From: Verrucomicrobia bacterium SCGC AAA164-M04
GTDB lineage: Bacteria; Verrucomicrobiota; Verrucomicrobiae; Verrucomicrobiales; Akkermansiaceae
Length of the DNA stretch: 6,377 nt
NCBI GenBank assembly: GCA_000383735.1
Contig: KB912122.1
Location: 1 to 6,377 of the forward strand
Direction: 5' to 3'
Shown here: one piece after another, positions 1 to 6,044 of the stretch
Layout of the letters: each line of letters starts with the position of its first letter
How positions within the stretch are numbered: the first letter of the stretch is position 1
The notes under the pieces: model-generated
The model's input: only the letters and a program-made list of their open reading frames with translations
Told to the model about the DNA's origin: nothing
The model's database searches: none
Program-made: the position numbers and the translations under genes

Positions 1-95
1 GAAAGATCAGTCGTGGCGATCAAATTCTGTGGAAGCGTGGAGTTTGGTAGGTAACGCTCGTTACAGTGAGTCGAGTTGATCGCGGCAGTCACCTT
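1..95. repeat. Left copy of perfect 95-bp inverted repeat (gpsA codons 37-68)
   Basis: Bases 1-95 are the exact reverse complement of 4036-4130, with no mismatch. Identity stops between 95 and 96: inside this copy gpsA continues normally toward its start codon, whereas outside the right copy the sequence is polA. The left limit coincides with the window edge, so the true repeat may be longer. It lies wholly in gpsA coding sequence, with no inverted termini, target duplication or recombinase nearby, so it is not a mobile element end. Confidence 0.98.
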
Positions 96-203
96 TTCAT
101 CTCGTCCGATCAAGTGAACCTGGGGGCATTTATTGGCCAAAAAAACGGCGAGTGCGGTTCCCCAAGAGCCTGAACCCACGACCATGGGATTTTGAAATTT
201 CAT
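1..203 (-). CDS. gpsA: Glycerol-3-phosphate dehydrogenase [NAD(P)+], N-terminal part, cut by left edge
   Basis: The first 67 codons of GpsA, the cytosolic enzyme that reduces dihydroxyacetone phosphate to sn-glycerol-3-phosphate for phospholipid synthesis. The start ATG (203-201) overlaps the plsY stop as ATGA and has a strong Shine-Dalgarno, AAGGAGG at 220-214, ten bases upstream. Residues 7-19 (MVVGSGSWGTALA) are the Rossmann-fold glycine motif that binds NAD(P)H and match the family's usual GxGSWGTALA very closely. Reading continues off the window after residue 67. Codons 37-67 (bases 95-1) are repeated, inverted and identical, at 4036-4130, where the rest of the gene is found on the other strand. 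Adding codons 1-36 from here to codons 37 onward there gives 333 residues, the normal family length. The identity is very secure. Whether the gene really continues to the left of base 1 cannot be seen. Confidence 0.95.
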   Translation of the reverse strand, partial: MKFQNPMVVGSGSWGTALAVFLANKCPQVHLIGRDEKVTAAINSTHCNERYLPNSTLPQNLIATTDL

Positions 204-841
204 AATTCGGTGACCTCCTTTTTTTGTCCGATTTTATTTTCGGTTCCGGCGCGTAGGCGCGTGATATTGGAACGGTGTTTCCAAATAGCGAGCGCACCCG
301 CGACGATTGAGAAAAAAAAGAGCGGCTTGTTCCAGGTTCCGTCAGCGATCTTACCGTGATGCCAGGACCCATAAATTGCGACGATTGGAAGAGCAAAGCC
401 AGTGGCGATACTACCGATCGATACATATTTTGTGGTGAAGGTGAAGATGGCAAAAATGATGATCAAGATTACTACGGCGGCAGGCATAAGAGCGAGAAGG
501 GCTCCTCCGGACGTGGCAATGCCTTTGCCTCCTTTGAATCCAATCCACGGCGAATAGTTATGGCCGAGGATGGAGGCTAGTGCTGTCAAGACCTCAATGG
601 TGTGACCGCCTGTATCATCCGGAACAAAGTGACGAGCCAGAAAAACGGGAAAGAAGCCTTTCAGGATGTCTAGAATAAGACAGATGATCCCTGACTTTTT
701 TCCTAGAGTCCTAAAAACATTGGTGGAGCCAATATTGCCCGAACCATGTTCGCGGATATCAATGCCTTTAACTTTTCCAAGTAGAAGTCCAAATGGGATG
801 GATCCCAGAAGGAAGGCAAGAGGAATGAAAAGCCAGAGCAT
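200..841 (-). CDS. plsY: Glycerol-3-phosphate acyltransferase PlsY
   Basis: A 213-residue integral membrane enzyme that transfers an acyl group from acyl-phosphate to sn-glycerol-3-phosphate, giving lysophosphatidic acid, the first acylation of phospholipid synthesis. All three family motifs are present: motif 1 around residues 34-43 (GSGNIGSTNV), motif 2 around 93-111 (GHNYSPW followed by FKGGKGIATSGG), and motif 3 around 189-201 (HRSNITRLRAGTE). Hydrophobic segments at about 3-22, 52-70, 84-95, 113-135, 138-157 and 173-187 fit the multi-pass topology. The length is normal (about 200 residues). The ATG at 841 starts ten bases after the upstream isomerase stop and has no good Shine-Dalgarno; the AGGAG at 868-864 is too far away. 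Its stop overlaps the gpsA start, which fits because GpsA makes its substrate. No oddities were seen. Confidence 0.97.
   Translation of the reverse strand: MLWLFIPLAFLLGSIPFGLLLGKVKGIDIREHGSGNIGSTNVFRTLGKKSGIICLILDILKGFFPVFLARHFVPDDTGGHTIEVLTALASILGHNYSPWIGFKGGKGIATSGGALLALMPAAVVILIIIFAIFTFTTKYVSIGSIATGFALPIVAIYGSWHHGKIADGTWNKPLFFFSIVAGALAIWKHRSNITRLRAGTENKIGQKKEVTEL
214..220 (-). promoter_or_regulatory. Shine-Dalgarno of gpsA inside the plsY 3' end
   Basis: On the minus strand AAGGAGG (220-214), continued by T, lies ten bases before the gpsA ATG at 203. It is formed by the plsY codons for K-E-V near the C-terminus. Together with the ATGA stop/start overlap it indicates translational coupling. 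It is the only strong Shine-Dalgarno seen before any start in the window. Confidence 0.85.
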
Positions 842-851
842 GATTATGGAG

Positions 852-1529
852 TCAGGATTTCGGCTCCTGGCGAATCGATTTAATGATCACTGGATCGATG
901 AGTGGGACATTCTGGTGGGGTCCGGAGGCGACTCGTCCGTCGGGTGTCAAGGAGTTCAAGTAACCGGTTCCTACCTCGACCATCTTGATCTTGTTAACGA
1001 CCTCCATGCCCTCGGTGACTTCTCCAAAAACCGCGTAACCCCCGCCGTTCTTAGGATAGTCGAGGTTTGGATTATCGACAACATTGATGAAGAATTGAGC
1101 GGTTGCGGAGTGCGGATCGCTAGTACGGGCCATCGCAAGAGTTCCGCGCAAATTTTTCTTGGTTCGGGCGCTTTCGTTTTGGATCCCGTCGCCTGTCTTT
1201 TTTTCGGTGGGGACGTCATTCTTTAATTCGAAGCCTCCGCCTTGGATCATAAAGTTGGACATGACGCGGTGGAAAATCGTTCCGTCAAAGTGTTCTTGAT
1301 CAACGTAATCTAGAAAGTTTGCAACTGTGATAGGTGCAGTTTCGGAGTGGAGCTTAATCTTGATCGCTCCCATGCTGGTTTCGATAATAACGTTTGAGCT
1401 GATATCGACGGGACTACTATCGACGGGACTACTATCGACGGGACCACTATCGGCGGGGCTGTTATCATCGGGTTCTCCTTTGCAGGAGAGGAAGAGCAGT
1501 GAAGCTGAGAGAATGAGAAGTGATTTCAT
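852..1529 (-). CDS. Exported cyclophilin-type peptidyl-prolyl cis-trans isomerase, probable lipoprotein
   Basis: A 225-residue cyclophilin that catalyses cis-trans isomerisation of prolyl bonds. Residues 1-15 form a short hydrophobic signal ending in FLSC, with Cys16 as the likely lipidation site (F at -3 is a little unusual). This predicts a membrane-anchored lipoprotein in the periplasm. Residues 23-42 are a DSSPV-type pentapeptide repeat linker. The catalytic domain runs from about 46 to the end: FHRVMSNFMIQGG at 86-98 carries the equivalents of the cyclophilin A catalytic Arg55, Phe60 and Gln63 (here R88, F93, Q96), and 141-149 (SATAQFFIN) is the second hallmark. It is closest in feel to PpiB, with an export signal and linker added. 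The start ATG is 19 bases after the neighbouring isomerase stop and lacks a Shine-Dalgarno. It is probably a tandem paralogue of the gene at 1549-2166. Confidence 0.93.
   Translation of the reverse strand: MKSLLILSASLLFLSCKGEPDDNSPADSGPVDSSPVDSSPVDISSNVIIETSMGAIKIKLHSETAPITVANFLDYVDQEHFDGTIFHRVMSNFMIQGGGFELKNDVPTEKKTGDGIQNESARTKKNLRGTLAMARTSDPHSATAQFFINVVDNPNLDYPKNGGGYAVFGEVTEGMEVVNKIKMVEVGTGYLNSLTPDGRVASGPHQNVPLIDPVIIKSIRQEPKS
1406..1465 (-). repeat. 15-bp tandem repeat encoding a DSSPV linker
   Basis: Four 15-bp units lie at 1406-1420, 1421-1435, 1436-1450 and 1451-1465. The first two are identical (cgacgggactactat on the plus strand), the third differs by one base, and the fourth is more diverged. 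They are in frame with the isomerase gene and encode repeated Asp-Ser-Ser-Pro-Val units between the lipidated cysteine and the catalytic domain, so gain or loss of units would only change linker length. Confidence 0.92.
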
Positions 1530-1548
1530 AAGTGATTTTTTTCGGTTG

Positions 1549-2166
1549 TTACTTGGCTCGCTTTATCGAATTGATCGTGATTGTTTGGGTTGGGACGTCC
1601 GCCATACCGTTCTTAATACTGGTTTTCACCGCTCTCATTTTTTCTACTACTTCGATTCCTTTTACAACCTTTCCGAAGGTAGCGTAACCCCCGCCATTGT
1701 TCGGATAGTCAAGGAAGGGGTTGTTGACCACGTTGATAAAAAATTGCGCGGTCGCGCTATTTGGTGTTGAAGTCCGAGCCATGGCAATTGTCCCACGCTT
1801 ATTGCTTGGAGTCTTCTCGCTTTCGTTTTTGATTGGCGGGTTGGTAGGTTGCTTTTTGAGTGAGCCATCGACTTCTTTAAATCCGCCACCTTGAACCATG
1901 AAGTTGCCAATGATACGGTGGAAGATGGTGCCGTCATAGTGCTTGGCATCCACATACTTCAAGAAGTTTTTGACCGTGATTGGAGCCCTTTTTGAATCTA
2001 GTTCAATATGAATCTCACCCAACGAGGTAGACATAATCACGGTGGCTTCTTTAACGGATACAGATTTTTCGGGCTTTTTTTCCTCAATGGTTTTCTGGGC
2101 GGGATCTTGTCCAAGGGTAAAAGAGGTGAGGAATCCGATCAGGGCGATTTTACAGAATGATTTCAT
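1549..2166 (-). CDS. Exported cyclophilin-type peptidyl-prolyl cis-trans isomerase
   Basis: A 205-residue PpiB-like cyclophilin. Residues 1-19 look like a Sec signal peptide (basic start, then a hydrophobic core ending FTLG), giving a soluble periplasmic enzyme; there is no lipobox, since the only cysteine is near the start. A charged Lys/Glu-rich stretch (21-40) leads into the catalytic domain. FHRIIGNFMVQGG at 82-94 contains the catalytic Arg84, Phe89 and Gln92. NPPIKNE at 109-115 and the RGTIAMART stretch at 124-132 match E. coli PpiB closely, followed by SATAQFFIN at 137-145. It starts 24 bases after the polA stop and ends 19 bases before the second isomerase gene, so it is probably cotranscribed with both. 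No Shine-Dalgarno is visible. The two isomerases share domain order and many blocks, consistent with local duplication, but differ in membrane anchoring. Confidence 0.94.
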   Translation of the reverse strand: MKSFCKIALIGFLTSFTLGQDPAQKTIEEKKPEKSVSVKEATVIMSTSLGEIHIELDSKRAPITVKNFLKYVDAKHYDGTIFHRIIGNFMVQGGGFKEVDGSLKKQPTNPPIKNESEKTPSNKRGTIAMARTSTPNSATAQFFINVVNNPFLDYPNNGGGYATFGKVVKGIEVVEKMRAVKTSIKNGMADVPTQTITINSIKRAK

Positions 2167-2190
2167 AAGCTGGGGTGAGTTTAGAGAAGA

Positions 2191-4065
2191 CTAGTGGGCT
2201 TGCAACCAGTTGTCGCCAAATCCTAGGTCGATTTTTATCGGAACCTCGTTAGGTAAGCTAATTGCGGACTCCATGGCTTCTAAGACAAGGGGGGGGAGCT
2301 CGTCACGTTCATCTTGATGGAGATCGAAAAGAAGTTCGTCATGAACTTGGAGAATCATCCTGGATTTGCGTCCTTGCATCAGTTCGTGAATCTTGACCAT
2401 CGCCAATTTGATCATATCGGCGGCGGTTCCTTGGATAGGGCTGTTAATAGCAGCGCGCTCAGCATTGGCTCGAATACTGGCGTTTCCGGATTTGATGTCT
2501 TTGAAGTAACGCCGGCGTCCAGCAATCGTTTCGGTGTATCCTTTTTCGCGAGCGTTTTCAACAGTGTCTGCCATGAATTGGTGAATAGCGGGATACTGCT
2601 CAAAGTATGTTTCGATGATTTCGCTAGCTTCACTGCGGGGGATTCCGAGCCGCTGCGAGAGTCCGAAAGCTGAGATTCCATAAATGATACCGAAATTGAC
2701 CATTTTGGCGGTTCGCCGCATTTCAGGAACCACTTCATCGGTTTCAACGCCAAAGACGCGGGCTGCAGTAGCGGTGTGAATATCGAGATCGTTTTTGAAG
2801 GCCTTTATCATGGCGGGGTCACCAGAGAGCGCGGCCATCACGCGAAGTTCAACTTGAGAGTAGTCGGCCGCCATTAAGGTGAAATCCAAGTTTCGAGAAA
2901 TAAAAGCACGGCGTAGTTCGCGACCCATTTCTGACCGAACGGGAATGTTCTGAAGATTGGGATCAGACGAAGCGAGACGTCCGGTTGAGGTGACAAGTTG
3001 GTGAAGATGAGTGTGGACGCGATCAGAGTGCTCGGCACGATGATTTGGGAGTGCATCAACGTAAGTTGACTTAAGTTTGCTGGCTTCGCGGTAGCTAAGA
3101 ATATTTGCGACAATTGAATGTTTGGAAGCAAGCGAAGCGAGGGTCTGCTCGTCGGTTTTAAATTGCCCTGTTTTTGTTTTCTTTGGTTTTTCGACGAGTT
3201 TCATTTCGCCAAAGAGGATTTCCCCGAGCTGCTTAGGTGAGTTGAGATTAAAAGGGCGGCCGGCGGATTCCTCGATCTCCTTACTGAGGTTTTTGATCTT
3301 TATCGTAAGAATCTTCCCAACTTCATCGAGAACGGTTTGATCCATCGAAATGCCTTCGTTTTCCATCGCTACTAGGACTGGAAGAAGTGGTGACTCAATA
3401 TCCTCCATGACTGGGAGAGCATTGAGCTTTTTAAGTTCGGGAAGAAGCTTGTGGTAAAGTTGAAGAGTGACATCAGCGTCCTCTGCCGCGTATTCGGCGA
3501 GGATGTTAATGGGGAGCTCGGAAGGGTCTAGTTCTCCCTTCGAAGCCTTCTTTTTTGCGGCGGCGGCAAAAAGATCATCTTCTTCGTTCTGCTCACCGGA
3601 AAAGAGATCGACGAGCTTAATTGGCGAATATCCGAGGAGGTTTTCAGACAAGGAGTCCATGCTGTGCTTTTGCTCCGGGGCGGCTAGGGTGTGCGCGAGC
3701 ATGGTATCGAAGAAAGGTCCGGCAACCTGGATCCCGTGCGAGAGCATAATGGCGAGATCGAACTTCAAGTTATGACCGATTTTTAGAGCGGGAGATTGGA
3801 AAACTGGGAGAAGTTTTTCACGGAGAGAGGGCCATTCGGTGAGAGGAAGATAGAAGGCTTCACCGGGGCTGTGAGAAAACGCAATGCCAAGAAGTTTTGA
3901 GGAGAATCGGTCGAGTGAATTGGTTTCTACGTCGAAGCAGAAAGTGTCTACTGCGAGGAGTTCTTTGATTAGAGAGTCTAGAGTTTTCTCGGACTGAATT
4001 AGATGATACTTATGAGGAACATCATTTAACGTTTTAAGGTGACTGCCGCGATCAACTCGACTCAC
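2191..4065 (-). CDS. polA: DNA polymerase I, truncated: 3'-5' exonuclease and polymerase domains only
   Basis: The Klenow-like part of Pol I (repair synthesis and Okazaki fragment processing). True polA sequence is only 2191-4035; the first ten codons of the open frame (GTG at 4065 to 4036) are the antisense of gpsA in the right inverted repeat, so this start is not genuine. Residues are numbered on the 624-residue frame. All proofreading motifs are present: DVE at 45-47, N99 and D103, Y192 and D196. So are the polymerase motifs: TGRLASSDPNLQNIP at 361-375, motif A D401, motif B R450, K454 and F458 (counterparts of E. coli R754, K758, F762), and motif C HDE at 575-577. The end, GDNWLQAH, matches the family C-terminus. 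The N-terminal 5' nuclease domain (about 300 residues) is absent. The cut lies in the interdomain linker, near E. coli residue 320. An Ala/Lys-rich insert lies at about 158-183. It leads the minus-strand operon. Confidence 0.95.
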   Translation of the reverse strand: MSRVDRGSHLKTLNDVPHKYHLIQSEKTLDSLIKELLAVDTFCFDVETNSLDRFSSKLLGIAFSHSPGEAFYLPLTEWPSLREKLLPVFQSPALKIGHNLKFDLAIMLSHGIQVAGPFFDTMLAHTLAAPEQKHSMDSLSENLLGYSPIKLVDLFSGEQNEEDDLFAAAAKKKASKGELDPSELPINILAEYAAEDADVTLQLYHKLLPELKKLNALPVMEDIESPLLPVLVAMENEGISMDQTVLDEVGKILTIKIKNLSKEIEESAGRPFNLNSPKQLGEILFGEMKLVEKPKKTKTGQFKTDEQTLASLASKHSIVANILSYREASKLKSTYVDALPNHRAEHSDRVHTHLHQLVTSTGRLASSDPNLQNIPVRSEMGRELRRAFISRNLDFTLMAADYSQVELRVMAALSGDPAMIKAFKNDLDIHTATAARVFGVETDEVVPEMRRTAKMVNFGIIYGISAFGLSQRLGIPRSEASEIIETYFEQYPAIHQFMADTVENAREKGYTETIAGRRRYFKDIKSGNASIRANAERAAINSPIQGTAADMIKLAMVKIHELMQGRKSRMILQVHDELLFDLHQDERDELPPLVLEAMESAISLPNEVPIKIDLGFGDNWLQAH

Positions 4066-4130
4066 TGTAACGAGCGTTACCTACCAAACTCCACGCTTCC
4101 ACAGAATTTGATCGCCACGACTGATCTTTC
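4036..4130. repeat. Right copy of perfect 95-bp inverted repeat; rearrangement junction at 4035/4036
   Basis: This is the exact reverse complement of 1-95. To its left, from 4035 downward, lies polA coding sequence on the minus strand; to its right gpsA continues in frame on the plus strand. The junction therefore breaks two genes at the same base: polA loses everything before its KTLNDV codons, and gpsA loses codons 1-36. At most a few bases (AAGGT, 4036-4040) could be shared between the two sources; the other side of polA is not in the window, so microhomology cannot be measured. Confidence 0.98.
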
Positions 4131-4929
4131 TTTGGTCACCAAAGCTGATCTTCTTCTTTTTGTTGTTCCAACTAAAGCCACGCGCTCCACCGCGGAAAAC
4201 CTCGCTTCCCTAAACATTCCGGAATCTGCAGTAATCCTTTCCTGCGCAAAAGGAATTGAGTTAGAAACCGGGAAGCGTATGTCACAAATTATCGGTGATT
4301 ACTTCCCCAGCAATCAGATTGCGGTTCTTTCGGGGCCTAACCACGCCGAAGAAATCGCAGAAGGTCTACCCGCCGCGGCCACTATCGGATGCTTGAACGA
4401 AGAAGTAGGACTAGCACTTCAGGATATCTTCGCGACAGATCGCTTTCGTTCATACACAAACCATGACATCGCCGGCATTGAGCTCGGTGGAGCAATCAAA
4501 AATGTTTACGCCATCGCCGCCGGAGTCACAATGGGGCTTAAGTTGGGAGACAATGCCATCTCCGCTCTGGTCACACGTGCTCTCGCCGAAATGACCCGTC
4601 TCGGCACCGATCTCGGTGGAAAAACCGAAACCTTCGCCGGTCTTTCCGGCCTCGGCGACCTCATCGCGACCTGTTTTTCGGTTCATTCCCGAAATCACAA
4701 GGTTGGCCTCGCTCTAGGTCAGAACAGATCCTTAGAAGAAATCGTCACGGAACTTGGCATGGTTGCGGAAGGAGTTCCAAATACTCGCTCCATTTACGAG
4801 GCAGCCCGCCGCGCAGGCACCCGAACTCCAATTCTAGATGTCGTGTATGCCGTAATCTATGAAAACGTTCCTCCCGGCGAAGCACTTGACCGGCTCTTTC
4901 GCCAAGTTCCACGTAAGGAGAGCGAATAA
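4039..4929 (+). CDS. gpsA: Glycerol-3-phosphate dehydrogenase, fragment lacking the N-terminus
   Basis: Codons 38 to the stop of GpsA; codon 37 (AAG, 4036-4038) is also present, and an in-frame TAA lies at 4027-4029. The only possible start is the GTG at 4039, which is simply Val38 of the full protein, has no proper ribosome site, and would give an enzyme without the nucleotide-binding glycine motif. The rest is intact and typical. In full-length numbering: CAKGIE around 106-111, the LSGPNHAEEIAEGLP block around 134-148, the catalytic Lys191 in GGAIKNVYAIAAG, GLSGLGDLIATC around 238-249, SRNHKVG, and a C-terminal VAEGVPNTRSI block. It fits exactly, in frame, onto codons 1-36 at 203-96 to give 333 residues. 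As drawn it would be a non-functional remnant. Most likely it is the genuine 3' part of the one real gene, displaced by a chimeric join. Confidence 0.93.
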   Translation: MTAAINSTHCNERYLPNSTLPQNLIATTDLSLVTKADLLLFVVPTKATRSTAENLASLNIPESAVILSCAKGIELETGKRMSQIIGDYFPSNQIAVLSGPNHAEEIAEGLPAAATIGCLNEEVGLALQDIFATDRFRSYTNHDIAGIELGGAIKNVYAIAAGVTMGLKLGDNAISALVTRALAEMTRLGTDLGGKTETFAGLSGLGDLIATCFSVHSRNHKVGLALGQNRSLEEIVTELGMVAEGVPNTRSIYEAARRAGTRTPILDVVYAVIYENVPPGEALDRLFRQVPRKESE

Positions 4930-5112
4930 TTCAAGCCTTTAGACATTTACCTCCTAACGAGAAACGTCCGTTCATCAAATATCTTAGATTGCCACACGCG
5001 ACAGTGTGAACCTTCACCAATCTTTTGACAAGGTGAGGACCAAAAGTGGCCTTGCTCACGGATCACATTCAAAATGTGACACTTAATATTCTAACTTTTA
5101 ACTTCAGCTCCT
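4930..5112. other. 183-nt intergenic spacer between gpsA and the amidohydrolase gene
   Basis: No gene, RNA or clear intrinsic terminator was recognised. The spacer holds several short dyads built on TGTGA/TCACA: CACAC-6-GTGTG at 4993-5008, GTGAA-2-TTCAC at 5006-5017, and the 17-bp palindrome at 5063-5079. A TTGACA at 5025-5030 has no matching -10 box. Its length compared with the tight gaps upstream suggests a new transcription unit starts here. Confidence 0.5.
5063..5079. promoter_or_regulatory. Candidate operator palindrome upstream of the amidohydrolase
   Basis: TCACATT-CAA-AATGTGA is a perfect 7-bp inverted repeat with a 3-base centre, 33 bases before the amidohydrolase start. The size and symmetry suit a dimeric helix-turn-helix repressor site. 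It is AT-rich, short and not directly followed by a T run, so it is a poor terminator. The half-sites resemble CRP half-sites but are in the reverse arrangement, so a CRP site is not claimed. The binding protein is unknown. Confidence 0.3.
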
Positions 5113-5949
5113 ATGCTCGACACCCACCACCATCTCTGGTCCTACAACGCCGACGAGTACTCTTGGATCCCAGCTAATACTCCCCTCGCCCAAAACCAGT
5201 TACTCGCCGAACTAGAAGAGGTCACCTCCGCAGCAGGAGTTACCGGAACAATCGCTGTCCAGGCTCGGCAAGTCATTGAGGAATCAACCTCTCTTCTTAA
5301 GATCGCGGACCAAAGTGACCTCATAAGGGGCATCGTAGGCTGGTTACCCTTAGTTTCTGAAAATGTGGAGGAAGACCTAGAACACTTTTCCGATCATCCC
5401 AAATTTGTAGGAATCCGCCATGTCCTCCAGGACGAACCCGACGAATATTTCCTGCGAAATGATTTCCACCGCGGACTCTCTAAATTACCCACTCATGATC
5501 TCCGCTACGATATTCTCCTCTACCAGCATCAGATTCCAGTTGCTACAAAACTAGTCGACCGCCAACCAGAATTAGGAATGATCATTGATCACATCGCTAA
5601 ACCAAAGGCTCAAAATGGCCGCATTGAAGCCGAATGGCGCAGTGGAATGAAGGAACTAGCAAAAAGAGAAAACATTCTTGGAGTCAAATTCTCGGGTCTT
5701 GCGACCGAATTCTCTGACGAAGATGAAGTTGATCCCTCGACGATTCGGGCCTACTTTGAGGAGACGCTAGAAATTTTCGGCGCTGAGCGCGTTATGTTCG
5801 GAACCGATTGGCCTGTATGTCTTTTGAGATTGGCTTCTTACCAAGAATGGTCTGACACCGTAATTGGCCTGACTTCCTCTCTCTCAGTTGACGAGAAAGA
5901 TCTGATTCTCCACAAAAATGGAGAAACTGCCTATCAACTGAAAAGTTAG
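5113..5949 (+). CDS. Amidohydrolase family protein (COG3618), fuconolactonase-like TIM-barrel hydrolase
   Basis: A 278-residue cytosolic metal-dependent hydrolase of the amidohydrolase-2 type. The N-terminal DTHHHLW (residues 3-9) gives the DxHxH metal motif (D3, H5, H7). RHVLQDEPDEYFLR at 102-115, DHIAKP at 159-164, VKFSGLATEF at 191-200 and FGTDWPVCLL at 229-238, with the probable catalytic Asp232, are signatures of the COG3618 group. Characterised relatives include L-fucono-1,5-lactonase and L-rhamnono-lactonase of sugar catabolism; other lactonases share the fold, so the substrate is not decided. No signal peptide. The ATG at 5113 sits directly on the metal motif, as is usual for the family, and has no Shine-Dalgarno. 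It follows a 183-base spacer with a palindrome and is followed by 95 bases before the next gene, so it is probably its own unit. No sugar-pathway partner is in view. Confidence 0.88.
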   Translation: MLDTHHHLWSYNADEYSWIPANTPLAQNQLLAELEEVTSAAGVTGTIAVQARQVIEESTSLLKIADQSDLIRGIVGWLPLVSENVEEDLEHFSDHPKFVGIRHVLQDEPDEYFLRNDFHRGLSKLPTHDLRYDILLYQHQIPVATKLVDRQPELGMIIDHIAKPKAQNGRIEAEWRSGMKELAKRENILGVKFSGLATEFSDEDEVDPSTIRAYFEETLEIFGAERVMFGTDWPVCLLRLASYQEWSDTVIGLTSSLSVDEKDLILHKNGETAYQLKS

Positions 5950-6044
5950 GCTGGTCAGAACCCGATTTTCCCCCTTAGCTTTCCGCCCGCGATGACTCTC
6001 TCACAAGTTATCTTCCCCAGACACTTTCATAACTTCGATTCCTA
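5950..6044. other. 95-nt intergenic spacer
   Basis: A pyrimidine-rich stretch between the amidohydrolase stop and the VTC-domain gene. No hairpin followed by T run, no convincing promoter and no Shine-Dalgarno were found. Confidence 0.5.

Noticed and set aside
356..1226. Plus-strand open frames at 356-580 and 666-1226
   Set aside because: They lie antisense to plsY and the lipoprotein isomerase, which have clear family motifs; the antisense products show no recognisable domain.
1406..1465. CRISPR-like repeat
   Set aside because: The units are 15 bp, contiguous with no spacers, and in frame within a coding gene.
1327..1770. Plus-strand open frame with repeated LLSTG residues
   Set aside because: The repeats are just the antisense reading of the DSSPV tandem repeat; it overlaps both isomerase genes.
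2314..3775. Plus-strand frames opposite polA and minus-strand frames at 2412-2753 and 2874-3131 in other phases
   Set aside because: All are shadows of polA, whose exonuclease and polymerase motifs are unambiguous.
1..4130. A phase-variable invertible segment controlled by the 95-bp inverted repeats
   Set aside because: The repeats are plain gpsA coding sequence, no recombinase is present, and the orientation shown would break two housekeeping genes. An artefact or accidental rearrangement explains it better.
5025..5053. Sigma-70 promoter with TTGACA at 5025-5030
   Set aside because: No TATAAT-like box lies at 16-18 bases downstream; the expected position reads GC-rich sequence.
5063..5100. 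Intrinsic terminator after gpsA
   Set aside because: The stem is only 7 AT-rich pairs and is not followed directly by a T run; it is also over 130 bases after the stop codon.
5113..5949. Naming the amidohydrolase as a specific L-fuconolactonase
   Set aside because: The COG3618 signature is clear, but several lactonases share it and no fucose or rhamnose pathway gene is in the window.
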